Shown: positions 35,644-46,960, counted from the stretch's first letter. The stretch is 64,000 nucleotides of DNA from Begonia masoniana (GCA_022432975.1 CM039502.1:5880375-5944374); one strand, 5' to 3'. Notes: a model not told the origin generated them from the sequence alone. Translations and numbers: made by a program.

Positions 35644-36533
35644 GTAGTTGATCCAGCGGGCGAAGTATAATATAGATGATTGGCGTCAAAAATAAGTGCA
35701 GGCAAGCACAAGGTTACAATATGGTAAGTAGTAATATTATGATAAATATCAAATGTCAAATCAACGTAGAACAATTTACAAAAGTTTTTTGACATTTGAT
35801 ACTTTCCCTGTAACCGAGATGATTTTGAGTGGTGATGAGTAGCTGATAATTTATTAAAATGAGGGTGACAATGGTAATGATAGATCATTATGAGATGATT
35901 GATAATTAATTTTTTGCTTTTTTAAATTATACGGCACCATAATTTTTCGATTTATTATGCTATATTTTTTTCATTTATTCTTTTCATATATATATGAAAA
36001 ACCTACATGTATATTTGAAATGCATAAAAAACACTAAGCTCATGTATAAAGCTAACTAACCACACATTATTCTATAAGAGTTATATATTCAAGTTATCTT
36101 TTGACGAGTATGAAAAATAATTTATGATTTAGAAATCGCTCTTTTTAACGTAAAAGAAATATGATTTTATCGTTTTCTTTCAAAACCATGAACTATTGTG
36201 AAAATGTAATGCAACGTATGAGCTTACGTTCAAAATTATTATTTTTTATTTTCAAAACAGACTCCACGAGCTAATGATTTTCAATTTTATCAAATCCTTA
36301 CTTCCATTTTAAATAGGCTCAACAAGCCATGGTGGAACAGCTCGAAAATATTGATACATACATAGATAGTTATACTTAAACTTAGCCACCACCATTTCCA
36401 TTTCAAAACAGTCTTAGTAAAAAATGAGAGTCACTCAAGGACCCCTCTGACACATCATCAAAGAAAGATGACAACCATATATCCGACTGCACCTCATAAG
36501 TCAGAAAGAAGCTGAAAAGTGACGGCTATCCAA
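35644..36533. other. D14 3' flank, no recognised gene
   Basis: AT-rich DNA with no coding motif, ending at the target site of the Sirevirus-like element. Confidence 0.5.
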
Positions 36534-36538
36534 AGATC

Positions 36539-37892
36539 TGTAGGATCGAGATTTGTCTAAGAGGGGGGTGAATTAGACTTATTAAAAACTTAATTGTATA
36601 GTCTAGCAAATTTCTCTTGTAATTTTAGTTTGAATATAAACAGCAAACAAACACAAAAAATAGAGAGAGAGAGAGAGAAATTTAACACCAGGATTTTAAC
36701 GTGGTTCGGCTAAACCTTGCCTACGTCCACGCTCCAAGGCACCCCCTTGAAGATTCTTAACCTTCTCCTCACGAGAAAACAGATCGGGATTCCGGGCTCC
36801 GATCAACTGCCTTTACAATTCTGGATTGAACTTTCACGGGCGTCAATCCACTGCCTTTACAAATGTTGAGTTGTAAATAATACAAACAGTCTACACTCTC
36901 ACAAGTTCTGAATCTCAAGTTAAGAGCTAGAGGTGTAGAGCAAAATACAGAGTATGAATGTTTTTCACGTTAGGGCTCGGATATTCAAAATTGCAAAAAG
37001 GTTAGTCTTCGAGCTCTAACTTCGGCTTTTATACTCTGTCTTCAGATCTGCAAGACTTCAATGCTCTCTATCTGAAAATAGAAACATTGTTACCGTTGGA
37101 GCTAAAGTCGTACAATCGTGGATAGCCGTTGCAACTAGATTTCTGTTCATCGTCGCCATTAATGTTCTGAAGTTAAAGCTTGAAAACGACGTCACTGTAG
37201 CTTCGCGGCTGGCTTTGATTTCTGGCGGAAATGCATCGGCAGAAACAGTTTAAATCAATGCCACGTCATCGGTGGAAGCAACTTGGTAATGCAATCGGCA
37301 TAAGTATCCTTGAACAGCATCGGCAAGAGTAGCTTCAAATGCTATCGGCATATGCAACTTGACATGTCATCATATCATCGGCACGGGTTTCTTTAAACGC
37401 CATCGGCACGAGTTTCTTTAAAATGCCATCGGCATGATAGAACATGTAAGCGCTGGCCACGTCATCGGCATGATGAGACTTGAAGCTTGTCATCTTGTGA
37501 TCGGCATTTGCAAGGTTGAACGTCATCGGCAGAAGAACATTAAGATACCATCGGCATGAGTATCTTGACACGTCATCGGCATGAAACCTACCTTCACTTT
37601 GTCGTGTAGCGATCGGCAGAAAAATGCTTCTTAGTCTTTTAGCAATCGGCAGAAGCTTTCATTTCTTTGTCGTGTAGTGATCGGCAGACGAAATTGTATT
37701 TCAGCCCTGTTTGACTATTCAGCCCTATATACTCAAACCAATTTATTAAACAACTAAAATACCATTTTCAAGGGTATTTCCAAATAGACTCATATTTATA
37801 ATTCTCTTTAAGTACACATAATCAAATTGAAAATTTAATCACAAATACATCATCAAAAACAAATTATGACTTAAACACTCTATAAGTCAACA
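36539..37892 (-). repeat. 3' LTR of the Sirevirus-like element
   Basis: 1354 bp, TGTAGG...TCAACA in plus orientation. From about 37230 to 37685 it carries some fifteen ATCGGCA words at uneven intervals of roughly 20-45 bp, plus a short AG repeat near 36662. Confidence 0.95.
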
Positions 37893-38267
37893 ATCTCCCC
37901 CTTTTTGATGATGACAATATGAATTTGATTAATTTAAATACTCCCCCATAATTCTAGCTGCTCCCCCATAGTATATGCATTTTATTCAGTTAACCATACA
38001 GAGCAAATCCAAAAATACAGAGCAAGCATATATCCAAAAAAAATATATATCCAGAATGCTAACTAATCAGACTCAAAGCAAATATATATATGCAGAATGC
38101 TAACCAAGTCATACTCAATCATCAAATACACTATTCTCCCCCATTGACATTATCAAAAACAGATTAGAGAAAGAGCAGAAGCAATGCATCAATGAAAGAA
38201 ACAGAGAAATTGTATTGGAATACCAATTAATGTGTTTACAAAACAAAAAGTAAAAACTTAAGAATAA
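37893..38267 (-). promoter_or_regulatory. multiple polypurine tracts before the 3' LTR
   Basis: Read on the minus strand: AAAAAGGGGGAGAT touching the LTR (37893-37907), TATGGGGGAG at 37941-37950 and 37961-37970, and ATGGGGGAG at 38136-38144. The tract next to the LTR is the standard plus-strand primer. Repeated tracts upstream are described for Sireviruses. Confidence 0.75.
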
Positions 38268-40520
38268 CTACTTGAAGAAACCTACAAAACGTGTCCAAAA
38301 GGCTTGATGAAGCCATGATGGCACGGCACGATTTGAAGAAATATAAGCATCTACAAGCTCTGGAAGGGAGCGATTATTCAGAGGGATAGGTGGCTGATAT
38401 ACCACAATGGCCAGACAAGGAGGAGGCTCAACAATAGGGTCAGCAGGAAGAACAGCAGCAACTTCAGCAACTTCAGCAACTGCATCAACTGCAGCAACTT
38501 CAGCAACTTCAGCAACTGCAGCAACTTCAGCAACTGCAGTAACTTCAGTCTCCTGAAGATCCAAAGGCATTAGGCGCACATCGTCAGCTACCTCAGGCCT
38601 GGAAAATGGAAGAAACAGATCTTCAAAACAAGGACCAGAACTTGAGTACAGGTCGGGTTCAGGTTCAGGTTCAGGTGTCAAGGCAGCAATGGAGGATTGG
38701 AGTTTCTCAATTTCCCTGACAATCATGCGCCGATCAGCATCCACTTTTTGAGTCACCAAACCAAGACCAGTATCTAAGTCAGTGGACAAGTCTTTGTGAT
38801 TCTTTACAAGTTTGGCATCCAGAGACTGTTCAATCCGACTTTCCATGGTACTGAGAGCAGACTCAATGCGGTCAATAGAGGCTTTCAGCTCAGAATACCG
38901 AGTCTCATTCAGTGAGAATCTCCTCTGATAGGTTAGAGGAGTGGTTGGTATGGATGGCAGAGCAGTAAGGAGTGGAGGGGATGGAGGAGCTGGTGAAGGC
39001 AATCTGATTGGAGATTGAGGTGGAGGTGGAGGAGTAGAAGGAGGAGTACTGAGGGGAGTAGTCAGGATTGGAGATGAAGGTGGTGAAGGTATAGCCGGTG
39101 GAGAAAGAAGTTGGACTGGTGATGAAGGAGCAGTAGCCGGTTTGGTGGGAGACTGGGGAACAGGTGAGGGCAGTCGAATTGGAGATGGTGGTGCTGATGG
39201 TATAGCTGGTGGAGGGCCATGGCTGAAAATTGAAGAAATGGCTTGCATCAGCGGAGAGATGGAAGGAAAAACAGACTGAGAAGGCAATATAAGAGAAGGT
39301 GGAGGTGATTGAGGTTCTGAGACTGGAGGAGAGGTTGGGAGGGCAGGCAGAGAGAGCTGCAAAGGGGCAGGTGGAATTGGAGGTGGCTGAGAGGAAGAAG
39401 CAGAGGTTGCCTCTGAGATAATGATACTTGAAGAAGGGGCAGTCTTGCGCTTACGTTTTAAAGGAGGGGGCTGGGGATCAGAGTCCTGAGATTGAGAAGG
39501 GGAAAGAGCAAAATCTGGAAGGCCAGACTCATTTCCACCTTCAGTAGCAGATTCCTCTGGAAGAATTAACTTTCGTTTGCCATGTTTGACAGGAGCAGCT
39601 CGAAAAACCTTTTTCTTAGCCTTGTCCACAACAGGTTTATCCTTGACATTTCTATTGAATCCCAACCTGTTGAGAGAAATGTCGGAATAAAAGTTGGAAG
39701 GCTGAAGAATCACAGGCTCAACCTCCTCAGGAAAAGCAACTTCCAGCTTGACAAATAACCGCATAAGTAGCAGGTTATACGGTAAGGATGTAGCCTTGGA
39801 TGATACAGCCAAAATCATCCGTCTAACAACAATATAACCAATATTGAAAGGGGTCTTGAAATACAGAGCAAACAGAACAAATAACTCCATTGAGCTCACT
39901 TCATCATAATGTCCCCCCTTGGGAACAATATTGAAATCGACCATATGTCGGAATACTCTGGCTCTAGGTGTCAAATGCTTACCTTTTAACTGATCAGGGG
40001 AAGAATTAGGATCCAAAGCTATTTCCCTTAGAAACTGTAATCCATCAGATGTTCCAAAGAAGGGCAGCTCAGGGCCTGTCACATAAGTGTAGGGGCAATT
40101 GTCCAAATGAGGAGCCCCCAGTAGAGTATTTATGGTCTGAGGAGTAATCTCTATGCGTTTGTTGTAAACATAACTCTTAATGGAAGAGAAGTCAGAGGTA
40201 AAACTCATGTTAGCATAGAACATCCTAATTGCTTCTGGATAGAAGAACGATTCGGTTTCAAAAAGACCTATTAACCCTAGATCCGTCAAGGGTTCGATAA
40301 AACCCATTCCAGCAAGCTTTTCAAAATGAATGCCCTTACTAAGAATCAAAGATTTGTGCTGATAGGTATTGCGGTATTTTACCTCAGCCGCTTGTGTAAG
40401 AAAGAAGAACGATGGCCATTCCGTTCCCAGAGGAATCTCTCGGGAAGGATGAGCAGAAGCTTTGGTCTTCTTCTGGGCCGGTGTGGAAACTGCGCGAGAT
40501 GATTGACCTTGAAATTCCAT
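38268..40520 (-). CDS. third ORF of the Sirevirus-like element (envelope-like position)
   Basis: An intact 750-residue ORF between pol and the 3' LTR, same strand as pol. Residues about 30-290 form a globular region (GTEWPSFFFLTQAAEVKYRN, ITPQTINTLLGAPHL, LTPRARVFRHMVDFNIVPKGG) that I associate with the plant transposon-protein domain Transposase_32 (PF20167), by recollection. A basic stretch (KHGKRKL, LKRKRK) follows, then a long proline-rich region (about 350-540), a helical coiled-coil-like part (SELKASIDRIESALSTMESR) and a short AEVAAV repeat. No clear signal peptide or transmembrane helix is seen. Envelope-like proteins occupy this place in SIRE1-type elements, but a membrane role is not supported here. 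Confidence 0.8.
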   Translation of the reverse strand: MEFQGQSSRAVSTPAQKKTKASAHPSREIPLGTEWPSFFFLTQAAEVKYRNTYQHKSLILSKGIHFEKLAGMGFIEPLTDLGLIGLFETESFFYPEAIRMFYANMSFTSDFSSIKSYVYNKRIEITPQTINTLLGAPHLDNCPYTYVTGPELPFFGTSDGLQFLREIALDPNSSPDQLKGKHLTPRARVFRHMVDFNIVPKGGHYDEVSSMELFVLFALYFKTPFNIGYIVVRRMILAVSSKATSLPYNLLLMRLFVKLEVAFPEEVEPVILQPSNFYSDISLNRLGFNRNVKDKPVVDKAKKKVFRAAPVKHGKRKLILPEESATEGGNESGLPDFALSPSQSQDSDPQPPPLKRKRKTAPSSSIIISEATSASSSQPPPIPPAPLQLSLPALPTSPPVSEPQSPPPSLILPSQSVFPSISPLMQAISSIFSHGPPPAIPSAPPSPIRLPSPVPQSPTKPATAPSSPVQLLSPPAIPSPPSSPILTTPLSTPPSTPPPPPQSPIRLPSPAPPSPPLLTALPSIPTTPLTYQRRFSLNETRYSELKASIDRIESALSTMESRIEQSLDAKLVKNHKDLSTDLDTGLGLVTQKVDADRRMIVREIEKLQSSIAALTPEPEPEPDLYSSSGPCFEDLFLPFSRPEVADDVRLMPLDLQETEVTAVAEVAAVAEVAEVAAVDAVAEVAEVAAVLPADPIVEPPPCLAIVVYQPPIPLNNRSLPELVDAYISSNRAVPSWLHQAFWTRFVGFFK

Positions 40521-40843
40521 TGCTAGAAGAAGATTCGACAGAGAGGATTTGGTAGGGCAGGGGTTTACAGAAAGAGCGCGAAAAGTGAAGTGTATCGGCG
40601 AAGAAGAATGAATTTAAACGAAATAACACATCGCCAGACAAGGAAGACATACGTGTCGGCAGATTAAGAAAAAAAATTTTCCGATGGATTACACGTGTCG
40701 GCAGACAGAAGAAAAACATCTTCCGATGCCTTCCTATAGATATGCATCTTCCGATGCCTATTGAAAAACATAGCATCTGCCGATGCCAACACAGAAGAGA
40801 AAAACACTCCAATATTTAGAAATTTTTCAGCAAAGAAATAATC
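40521..40843 (-). other. spacer between pol and third ORF, rich in TCGGCA/CCGATG words
   Basis: Contains GTGTCGGCAGA and CTTCCGATGCC type words in both orientations, resembling the LTR motif. It may hold signals for expressing the third ORF. Confidence 0.5.
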
Positions 40844-43800
40844 TTAGTTTTTCTCAACCCGAATGAGACCTAGCCTTATCCTAATATTATTGAAAGTCTT
40901 TTCATCTAAAGGCTTGGTGAAGATGTCTGCAAGTTGATCTACGGAATTAACAAACTCTAAAATGATATCACCTTTTTGAACATGATCTCTAATGAAATGG
41001 TATCTGACATCTATGTGCTTGGTTCTAGAGTGCTGAATAGGATTTTTAGAAATATTAATGGCACTGGTGTTATCACACCGAATAGGAATCCTATTATAAA
41101 ACAGATTGAAATCTTCCAAAGTCTGTTTCATCCAAAGCATTTGTGCACAACAACTGCCTGCAGCAATATATTCACTCTCAGCAGTTGACAATGCAACAGA
41201 ATTCTGTTTCTTAGAATACCAAGAAACAAGAGACTCTCCTAAGAACTGACATGTGTCACTAGTGCTTTTTCTATCAATAAGACTACCAGCATAGTCAGAA
41301 TCAGAATATCCTATGAGATCAAATGAGGTACCTTTCGGAGAGTCCTAAGTCAACTGTCCCACTTAGATATTTAAAAATCCGTTTAACAGCAGATAAGTGA
41401 GACTCCTTAGGGGCAGCTTGAAATCTAGTACAGAGACAAACGCTAAAGAGTATATCTGGCCTACTTGCAGTCAGATATAGCAGAGAACCAATCATACCAC
41501 GATATTTCTTAATATCAACATTAATGCCTTTTTCATCTTTATCCAATTTTGTTGTGGTACTCATGGGAGTTTTGGAAGATTTGACATTTTCTAAACCAAA
41601 TCTCTTAAGAAGTTCTTTAATATACTTTTCTTGACAGAAGAAAATTCCATCAGGAGATTGACTAATCTGGAATCCTAAGAAAAACTTTAACTCCCCCATC
41701 ATACTCATTTCAAACTCACTTTGCATGAGGGAAGAAAACTCACTACACATATTGACATTTGTTGACCCAAAAATAATGTCATCGACATAAATTTGAACCA
41801 ACAGAATATCTTTGTCCTTTTGCCTGGTAAACAGAGTTGAATCAGAATTTCCCTTTTTGAAATTTCTTTCCTCAAGAAAATTCTTCAATCTGTCATACCA
41901 TGCTCTAGGAGCCTGCTTTAGACCATAAAGAGCTTTCCTTAACTTATAGACATGCTCAGGTTTATCGAAAGCTTCAAAACCTAAAGGTTGATCAACATAA
42001 ACTTCTTCTGTTATAAAACCATTTAAGAATGCACCCTTTACATCCATTTGAAAGAGTGTGAAGTTTTTGTGGCAAGCAAAAGCTAAGAGCATCCTGATAG
42101 ACTCTAGTCTAGCAACAGGGGCAAAAGATTCCTCAAAATCAATACCCTCTTCTTGAGAGTATCCCTTAGCTACCAGTCTAGCCTTATTTCTAATGACAAT
42201 CCCATTCTCATCTAGTTTATTCTTGTAAACCCATTTAGTTCCAATAATGGGATGATCCTTAGGCTGTGGAACAAGTTCCCATACCTTGCTCCTTTCAAAT
42301 TGATTTAACTCTTCTTGCATGACCATAATCCAATTTTCATCACTCTCGGCCTCCTCAAATTTCTTAGGCTCTATTTGTGAGATAAAAGCCACATTGGCAC
42401 AGAGATTCCTAAGAGAGGATCTAGTCTTAACTCCTAAAGAAGGATCACCTAAGACTTCATCTAATGGATGGTTTCTAACATACTTCCAATCTTTAGGAAG
42501 ATCTGCAGATTCATCTTTAACAGAAATGATTTCCAGAGAAGTAGAAGATGGTTCTAAAGGTTTTTCTAATTGAGTGGGAACAGCAGACTTTTCTAAAGAG
42601 AGGGAATCCAGTTGTTTGTCCAAAGAATCATCCTCATCCACATTAATTATTGGTTGAGGAGTCTCATCAAAGTTTACATGAACTGATTCCTCTACAACTA
42701 GAGTTCTCTTATTGAAAACTCTATATGCTTTACTGGACAAGGAATAACCAAGAAAAATTCCAAGATCGGATTTGGAATCGAATTTTCCTAAGTTATCCTT
42801 AGTGTTAAGGATGAAGCATTTACTGCCAAAGGCTCTAAAATACTTAACAGAAGGAGTTTTTCCACTCCAGAGTTCATATGGAGTTTTCTCTAAAATTGGC
42901 CTTATGGAGACTCTATTAAGAACATAGCAAGCTGTAGCAACAGCTTCAGCCCAGAAGTATTTGGGAATGGAATTCTCATTTAACATAGTTCGGGCAAGTT
43001 CTTGGAGAGACCTATTTTTCATCTCAACAACACCATTTTGCTGAGGGGTTCTAGGAGAGGAGAAATTGTGCTCAATTCCATACTTGAGGCACAGAAGTTC
43101 AAATCTGTCATTTTCAAACTCACCACCATGATCACTACGAATAGCAGCAATGGTGAGTTCCTTCTCGTTTTGAACTCTTTTCCTAAAGCTAGAGAAGGTA
43201 TCAAAAGTCTCATCCTTAGACTTTAGAAAGAACACCCAAGAAAATCTAGAGAAGTCATCTACAATGACAAAGGCATAGAATTTGCCTCCTAAGCTTGCTA
43301 CATTGGAAGGACCGAAAAGGTCCATGTGAAGGAGTTGAAGAGGCTTAGAAGTAGAAATTGAATTCTTAGAAGCAAAAGAACTTTTGATCTGCTTGCCCAT
43401 TTGACAAGCTTCACAGACTTTATCCTTTTCAAAGGATATCTTAGGAATCCCTCTAACTAAATTATCCTTAGTAATCTTAGCTAAGGTATCCATTCCTACG
43501 TGTCCTAATCTTCTATGTCAAATCCAAGCATCATGAGAAGAATTAACAGCAAAGCATTTTTCATTAACATGCTCAACAACATTCATATCAATAACATAGA
43601 TATTTTCTTTTCTATAACCAGTGAACAGAGTTTTATCATTAGATGTATCTTTAATTATGCAGGAGTTAGATTTAAAAATCACTTCATATCCTTTATCGCA
43701 TAATTGACTAATACTAAGCAGATTATACTTTAATCCTTCAACTAACAGCACATTTTCAATAATAGGATTAACACTGTTACCTATATTGCCGATGCCAACA

Positions 43801-43955
43801 ATTTTGCCATTTTGGTTTCCACCAAAAGTAACATTTCCTTTCTTTTTGTTGACAACAGCAAACATGGTTGAGTCTCCTGTCATATGCCTCGAACATCCAC
43901 TGTCGAGGTACCACTGATTTCTTTCAGGAGAGCTGTCAACCTGCAAAACAGAAGA
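40844..43955 (-). pseudogene. interrupted pol of the Sirevirus-like element
   Basis: Protease (WYLDSGCSRHMTG), integrase zinc finger and core ([42 protein letters not shown]), reverse transcriptase with intact catalytic IYVDDIIFG, and RNase H. Three lesions interrupt it. A TGA at 43958-43956 separates gag from pol in the same frame. A TGA near 43520 replaces a tryptophan codon just before HRRLGH of integrase. A small deletion near 41337 shifts the frame at the start of RNase H (40844-41191 continues in another frame). All motifs other than these breaks are well preserved, in line with the low LTR divergence. Confidence 0.88.
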
Positions 43956-45548
43956 TCAAGTTGTCTTCTTTGGTACCCAAACCTTTTGGGTCCTAGAGTT
44001 AGGTCTGGTTCCCTTAGGAACCCATTGAAGTTTACAATCAGGCTTATTTTTTTCTGTTTTGAATGGACATACATATGATTTATGTCCTACCTCATTGCAC
44101 GCATGACAAACAACAGATTTAACAAAAAAGGTCTTATATTCTCTCTTTTTGTTATCCCCACTATATCCAATGCCTGCTCTATCAAAGGTCATTCTTTGAT
44201 CATTTATCAACATCTTCAGTTTATTACTACTAAGAGTCAATCTCTGAACAAACCAGTTTAAGAATTCATTTTTCTTTTTCAGTTCAGACACTTCTTTTTC
44301 ATGCTGAATATGTTCATTTGCGTGCTTCTCAATAAAACATGCATTTTCCTTTTTCAATGCAATGTACTTAGTTTTTAACATGCTGAATTGTTTTACTAGA
44401 TCATTAAAAGCATCTACCATGTTTCCATCATCATCATCATCAGTTTCACTGTCACTTAACGTACAAGGAGATAAAGAGCTAACCTTATCTTCGTGAGCCA
44501 TGAAGCAGAGGTTAGCTACCTCCTCATCTTCTGAAGAAGAGGTGTCGCCTTCACTTTCATCCCAAGTTGCCTTCATGGCCTTCTTCTTGAACTTTTTGGG
44601 ATACTTCTTTGCCTGTGGACACTCTGCCTTCATATGGCCAGGCTTGCCGCATCCAAAACAGGTGATTTCCTTTTCCTTTTGTGACTTTTCAACCTTCGGA
44701 AATCTCCTTCCCTGCATTCTTTTTCTCTGGAGGAATTTACTAAACCTCCTGGTGATGAGAGCAATATCCTCATCGTCATCTTCCTCTTCTTCTGAGTCAT
44801 CTTGCTTACTTGATGAGGCTTTGAGGGCAATATCCTTTTTCTTACTGATCTCTTTCTCCTTGAGATCTTCCTTCTCATTGGCTCTCATTGTTATCTCGTG
44901 AGTCATGAGAGAGCCAACGAGCTCTTCAAGCTTAAGAACCTTCAGATCTCGAGCTTCTTGAATGGCTGTCACTTTAGGTTGCCAAACTCGTGGTAGGCAC
45001 CTCAAGATTTTCCTGACTAGTTCTTCACCTGTATATATCTTACCAAGAGCTTTTAACCCATTAGTAATGTTAGTGAATCTAGTAAACATAGAGGAAATGG
45101 ATTCATCCTTTTCCATGGAGAACAATTCATATTCATGAACAAACATGCTTAATTTGCTCTCTTTAACTTGGTTTGTTCCCTCATGTGTTACTTCTAATAA
45201 ATGCCAGATTTCCTGAGCACTATCACATCCTTGTACTCTATTGAACTCATCTCTCTTTAGAGCACAATACAGGGTATTGATTGCCTTGGCATTAAGGCTC
45301 AGATTTCTCTTGTCGGACTCAGACAATTCAGTAGAGTCCTTAGGGATAATTTTCCCATCAGCAGTTTTTGTGGCCTTGAAAGGGCCGTTTTCGATTATGC
45401 CCCACATCTCATAATCCATAGCTTGAACAAAGATTCTCATTCTCGCTTTCCAGTACACATAATCATTGCCATCAAAAAATGGTGGCCTGGAAACAGATTG
45501 ACCCTCTACGTGAGATGTGTTTGTATTGAATGCCATAGTAGATAACAC
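43956..45548 (-). CDS. Gag of the Sirevirus-like element
   Basis: 530 residues. The likelier start is the second Met (MAFNTN) at 45536. It begins with the copia gag fold (FFDGNDYVYWKARMRIFVQ), followed by helices typical of the UBN2 family, an acidic stretch with DDDEDIALITRRFSKFL, a CCHC knuckle (CFGCGKPGHMKAEC), a coiled-coil segment (LKTKYIALKKENACFIEKH) and a second knuckle (CHACNEVGHKSYVC). The frame ends in a TGA, after which pol continues in the same frame. Confidence 0.9.
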   Translation of the reverse strand: MLSTMAFNTNTSHVEGQSVSRPPFFDGNDYVYWKARMRIFVQAMDYEMWGIIENGPFKATKTADGKIIPKDSTELSESDKRNLSLNAKAINTLYCALKRDEFNRVQGCDSAQEIWHLLEVTHEGTNQVKESKLSMFVHEYELFSMEKDESISSMFTRFTNITNGLKALGKIYTGEELVRKILRCLPRVWQPKVTAIQEARDLKVLKLEELVGSLMTHEITMRANEKEDLKEKEISKKKDIALKASSSKQDDSEEEEDDDEDIALITRRFSKFLQRKRMQGRRFPKVEKSQKEKEITCFGCGKPGHMKAECPQAKKYPKKFKKKAMKATWDESEGDTSSSEDEEVANLCFMAHEDKVSSLSPCTLSDSETDDDDDGNMVDAFNDLVKQFSMLKTKYIALKKENACFIEKHANEHIQHEKEVSELKKKNEFLNWFVQRLTLSSNKLKMLINDQRMTFDRAGIGYSGDNKKREYKTFFVKSVVCHACNEVGHKSYVCPFKTEKNKPDCKLQWVPKGTRPNSRTQKVWVPKKTT

Positions 45549-45587
45549 ACAGAGTATTCAAATACAACTTAGACAATAGTAAACCTC

Positions 45588-45599
45588 GCTCTGATACCA
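45588..45599 (-). other. primer binding site of the Sirevirus-like element
   Basis: TGGTATCAGAGC on the minus strand, two bases inside the 5' LTR end, complementary to initiator Met tRNA. Confidence 0.9.
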
Positions 45600-45601
45600 A
45601 T

Positions 45602-46955
45602 TGTAGGATCGAGATTTGTCTAAGAGGGGGGTGAATTAGACTTATTAAAAACTTAATTGTATAGTCTAGCAAATTTCTCTTGTAATTTTAGTTTGAATAT
45701 AAACAGCAAACAAACACAAAAAATAGAGAGAGAGAGAGAGAAATTTAACACCAGGATTTTAACGTGGTTCGGCTAAACCTTGCCTACGTCCACGCTCCAA
45801 GGCACCCCCTTGAAGATTCTTAACCTTCTCCTCACGAGAAAACAGATCGGGATTCCGGGCTCCGATCAACTGCCTTTACAATTCTGGATTGAACTTTCAC
45901 GGGCGTCAATCCACTGCCTTTACAAATGTTGAGTTGTAAATAATACAAACAGTCTACACTCTCACAAGTTCTGAATCTCAAGTTAAGAGCTAGAGGTGTA
46001 GAGCAAAATACAGAGTATGAATGTTTTTCACGTTAGGGCTCGGATATTCAAAATTGCAAAAAGGTTAGTCTTCGAGCTCTAACTTCGGCTTTTATACTCT
46101 GTCTTCAGATCTGCAAGACTTCAATGCTCTCTATCTGAAAATAGAAACATTGTTACCGTTGGAGCTGAAGTCGTACAATCGTGGATAGCCGTTGCAACTA
46201 GATTTCTGTTCGTCGTCGCCATTAATGTTCTGAAGTTAAAGCTTGAAAACGACGTCACTGTAGCTTCGCGGCTGGCTTTGATTTCTGGCGGAAATGCATC
46301 GGCAGAAACAGTTTAAATCAATGCCACGTCATCGGTGGAAGCAACTTGGTAATGCAATCGGCATAAGTATCCTTGAACAGCATTGGCAAGAGTAGCTTCA
46401 AATGCTATCGGCATATGCAACTTGACATGTCATCATATCATCGGCACGGGTTTCTTTAAACGCCATCGGCACGAGTTTCTTTAAAATGCCATCGGCATGA
46501 TAGAACATGTAAGCGCTGGCCATGTCATCGGCATGATGAGACTTGAAGCTTGTCGTCTTGTGATCGGCATTTGCAAGGTTGAACGTCATCGGCAGAAGAA
46601 CATTAAGATACCATCGGCATGAGTATCTTGACACGTCATCGGCATGAAACCTACCTTCACTTTGTCGTGTAGCGATCGGCAGAAAAATGCTTCTTAGTCT
46701 TTTAGCAATCGGCAGAAGCTTTCATTTCTTTGTCGTGTAGTGATCGGCAGACGAAATTGTATTTCAGCCCTGTTTGACTATTCAGCCCTATATACTCAAA
46801 CCAATTTATTAAACAACTAAAATACCCTTTTCAAGGGTATTTCCAAATAGACTCATATTTATAATTCTCTTTAAGTACACATAATCAAATTGAATATTTA
46901 ATCACAAATACATCATCAAAAACAAATTATGACTTAAACACTATATAAGTCAACA
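45602..46955 (-). repeat. 5' LTR of the Sirevirus-like element
   Basis: 1354 bp, nearly identical to the 3' LTR. Visible differences include C/T changes in two ATCGGCA-type contexts (near 46383 and 46522). It is the promoter-bearing LTR of the element. Confidence 0.95.
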
Positions 46956-46960
46956 AGATC

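Larger units (their letters stand above)
36539..46955 (-). mobile_element. complete Sirevirus-like Ty1/copia retrotransposon (10,417 bp)
   Basis: Two LTRs of 1354 bp (36539-37892 and 45602-46955), both TG...CA, flanked by the identical 5-bp duplication AGATC (36534-36538 and 46956-46960). On the minus strand: 5' LTR, primer site, gag, pol, spacer, third ORF, polypurine tracts, 3' LTR. By eye about eight substitutions separate the LTRs (0.6%), so insertion is recent. The combination of long gag with two zinc knuckles, an extra ORF after pol and several polypurine tracts points to the Sirevirus genus. The gag-pol frame is interrupted three times. Confidence 0.93.

Noticed and set aside
37230..37685. 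Regularly recurring ATCGGCA words as a CRISPR-like array
   Set aside because: Plant nuclear DNA inside an LTR, a 7-8 bp repeat unit and uneven spacing. It is not a CRISPR array.
38268..40520. Calling the third ORF a retroviral envelope protein
   Set aside because: No signal peptide, furin-type site or clear transmembrane helix is visible. Only the position is envelope-like.
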